The position numbers and the translations under genes were made by a program. Positions 5,880 to 6,573 of a stretch of DNA of 6,573 nt are shown one piece after another. Position 1 is the stretch's first letter. Every line of letters starts with the position of its first letter. Where the stretch lies: positions 1 through 6,573 of the forward strand of contig JAEOTN010000443.1 of the NCBI GenBank assembly GCA_016839865.1, in the 5' to 3' direction. The DNA is from Promethearchaeota archaeon (GTDB taxonomy: Archaea > Asgardarchaeota > Lokiarchaeia > Sigynarchaeales > MK-D1). Below the pieces are notes generated by a model that was given only the letters and a program-made list of their open reading frames with translations, had not been told where the DNA came from and searched no databases.

Positions 5880-6573
5880 ATGAAATTACTGATTTTCGGT
5901 GGTAAGGGAGGGGTTGGAAAATCCTCCATAAGTGCTGCAACGGCTGTAAAACTCGCCAAACTAGTAACTGAAGACCAAAATATTCTATTAATTTCATTTG
6001 ATATTGCTCATAATCTCTCTGATCTTTTCGGAAAACCAATAGGTAACGAACTCACACTAATCAAATCAAACTTATGGGCAATTGAACCCGATCCCGATCT
6101 ATATGCTGAAAAACTTACCCAGCGATTCGGAACCCTCATGCGGGAATTACTTTCATCTACACCTATCGTTCGTAAAATGCCTAAATTGGAAGAATATATT
6201 GAAGAAACTTTTACTACCAAATCTATGTCTCTGTCCTTGAAGAATGCATTATTTTTTCAAAGGATCATTGATGCTGATGACATTGTTGAGGAAATGAAAG
6301 AAGCGGATTTCGCAATAAAGAACTTTGATCTGCTTCAGAAAATGAAATTTGATTATATTATTGCAGATTTTCCTCCCACTGGTAATATGATTGCATTATT
6401 TGAGGTTCCAAAGAATACAGTTCAAGTGGTGCTGAAAAATACTCTTCGTATGTTTGCTGAAATGAAAGATTTTTTCAAGAAAATAAGAAATGCAGCTCGA
6501 TTATTGAATCCGTTATCCAAAGGGGCTACAGAAGAACAAAAAAATCGTTCTAAAGAAATACTTGAAATAATTA
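5880..6573 (+). CDS. ArsA/Get3-type P-loop ATPase, N-terminal part (3' end outside window)
   Basis: ATPase of the ArsA/Get3 (TRC40) branch of deviant-Walker SIMIBI NTPases. Relatives deliver tail-anchored proteins to the membrane or energise arsenite export; which role applies here cannot be told. 231 codons are present and the frame is open at the window end. The deviant P-loop is GGKGGVGKSS (7-16), with signature Lys9 and Lys14. Switch I is FDIAHNLSDLFG (40-51), holding the aspartate (D48) matching the catalytic Asp of Get3. Switch II is ADFPPTGNMI (162-171). Residues about 75-155 are mostly helical, as in the client-binding insert. Differences from the usual pattern are Ile for Pro in DPAH and Asn for His after PTG. 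An in-frame stop at 5865-5867 leaves only GTG 5877 or ATG 5880 as starts; ATG fits the TATA spacing. The CxxC zinc site of dimeric Get3 would lie past the window. No arsenic genes are adjacent. Confidence 0.88.
   Translation, partial: MKLLIFGGKGGVGKSSISAATAVKLAKLVTEDQNILLISFDIAHNLSDLFGKPIGNELTLIKSNLWAIEPDPDLYAEKLTQRFGTLMRELLSSTPIVRKMPKLEEYIEETFTTKSMSLSLKNALFFQRIIDADDIVEEMKEADFAIKNFDLLQKMKFDYIIADFPPTGNMIALFEVPKNTVQVVLKNTLRMFAEMKDFFKKIRNAARLLNPLSKGATEEQKNRSKEILEII

Noticed and set aside
5864..5905. ATG at 5864 as the ATPase start
   Set aside because: It is in a different frame and reaches a stop after 13 codons; the P-loop frame starts at 5880 (or GTG 5877).
2395..6573. Functional cluster linking SecE and the Get3-type ATPase in membrane protein insertion
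   Set aside because: They are on opposite strands, more than 3 kb apart, separated by dnaG and a transporter gene with their own promoters and terminators; adjacency gives no support.

Overview
The window is AT-rich chromosomal DNA from an archaeon. The evidence is the archaeal/eukaryotic type of PheS and PheT, a Sec61-gamma-type SecE, an archaeal DnaG-like primase with a central Toprim domain, poly-T terminators and TATA-type promoter elements. Some genes have clear Shine-Dalgarno sites (pheT, dnaG) and one looks leaderless (the ArsA/Get3-type ATPase). An Asgard-like lineage is possible, but the sequence alone does not settle it.

Layout. Positions 1-656 (+) hold the C-terminal part of pheS, whose 5' end lies outside the window. 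It is followed after 12 bases by complete pheT (669-2381, +). Together they encode the two subunits of phenylalanyl-tRNA synthetase. A T-rich tract ends this operon and runs into the stop codon of convergent secE (2395-2595, -), which encodes the small essential subunit of the SecYE translocon. Upstream of secE on the same strand is dnaG (2703-4046, -), separated by a 107-base spacer with a perfect 8-bp hairpin followed by T8. A gene-free stretch of about 340 bases (4047-4391) separates dnaG from a 12-helix MFS transporter gene (4392-5753, -). A 126-base divergent promoter region then leads to an ArsA/Get3-type ATPase (5880 onward, +), cut off by the window end.

The genes are mostly housekeeping: tRNA charging, protein export, primase/exosome-associated DnaG, transport, and an ATPase of the tail-anchored protein targeting/anion pump family. 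Apart from pheS-pheT they do not look functionally linked. I see no mobile element, CRISPR array, rRNA, tRNA or defence system, and no evidence for an undescribed multi-gene system. The least explained part is the intergenic region at 4047-4391. It holds a strong dnaG promoter and leader, a long interrupted inverted repeat around a TATA-like palindrome, a dispersed inverted repeat flanking the dnaG TATA box, and a weak candidate for a C/D-box small RNA.
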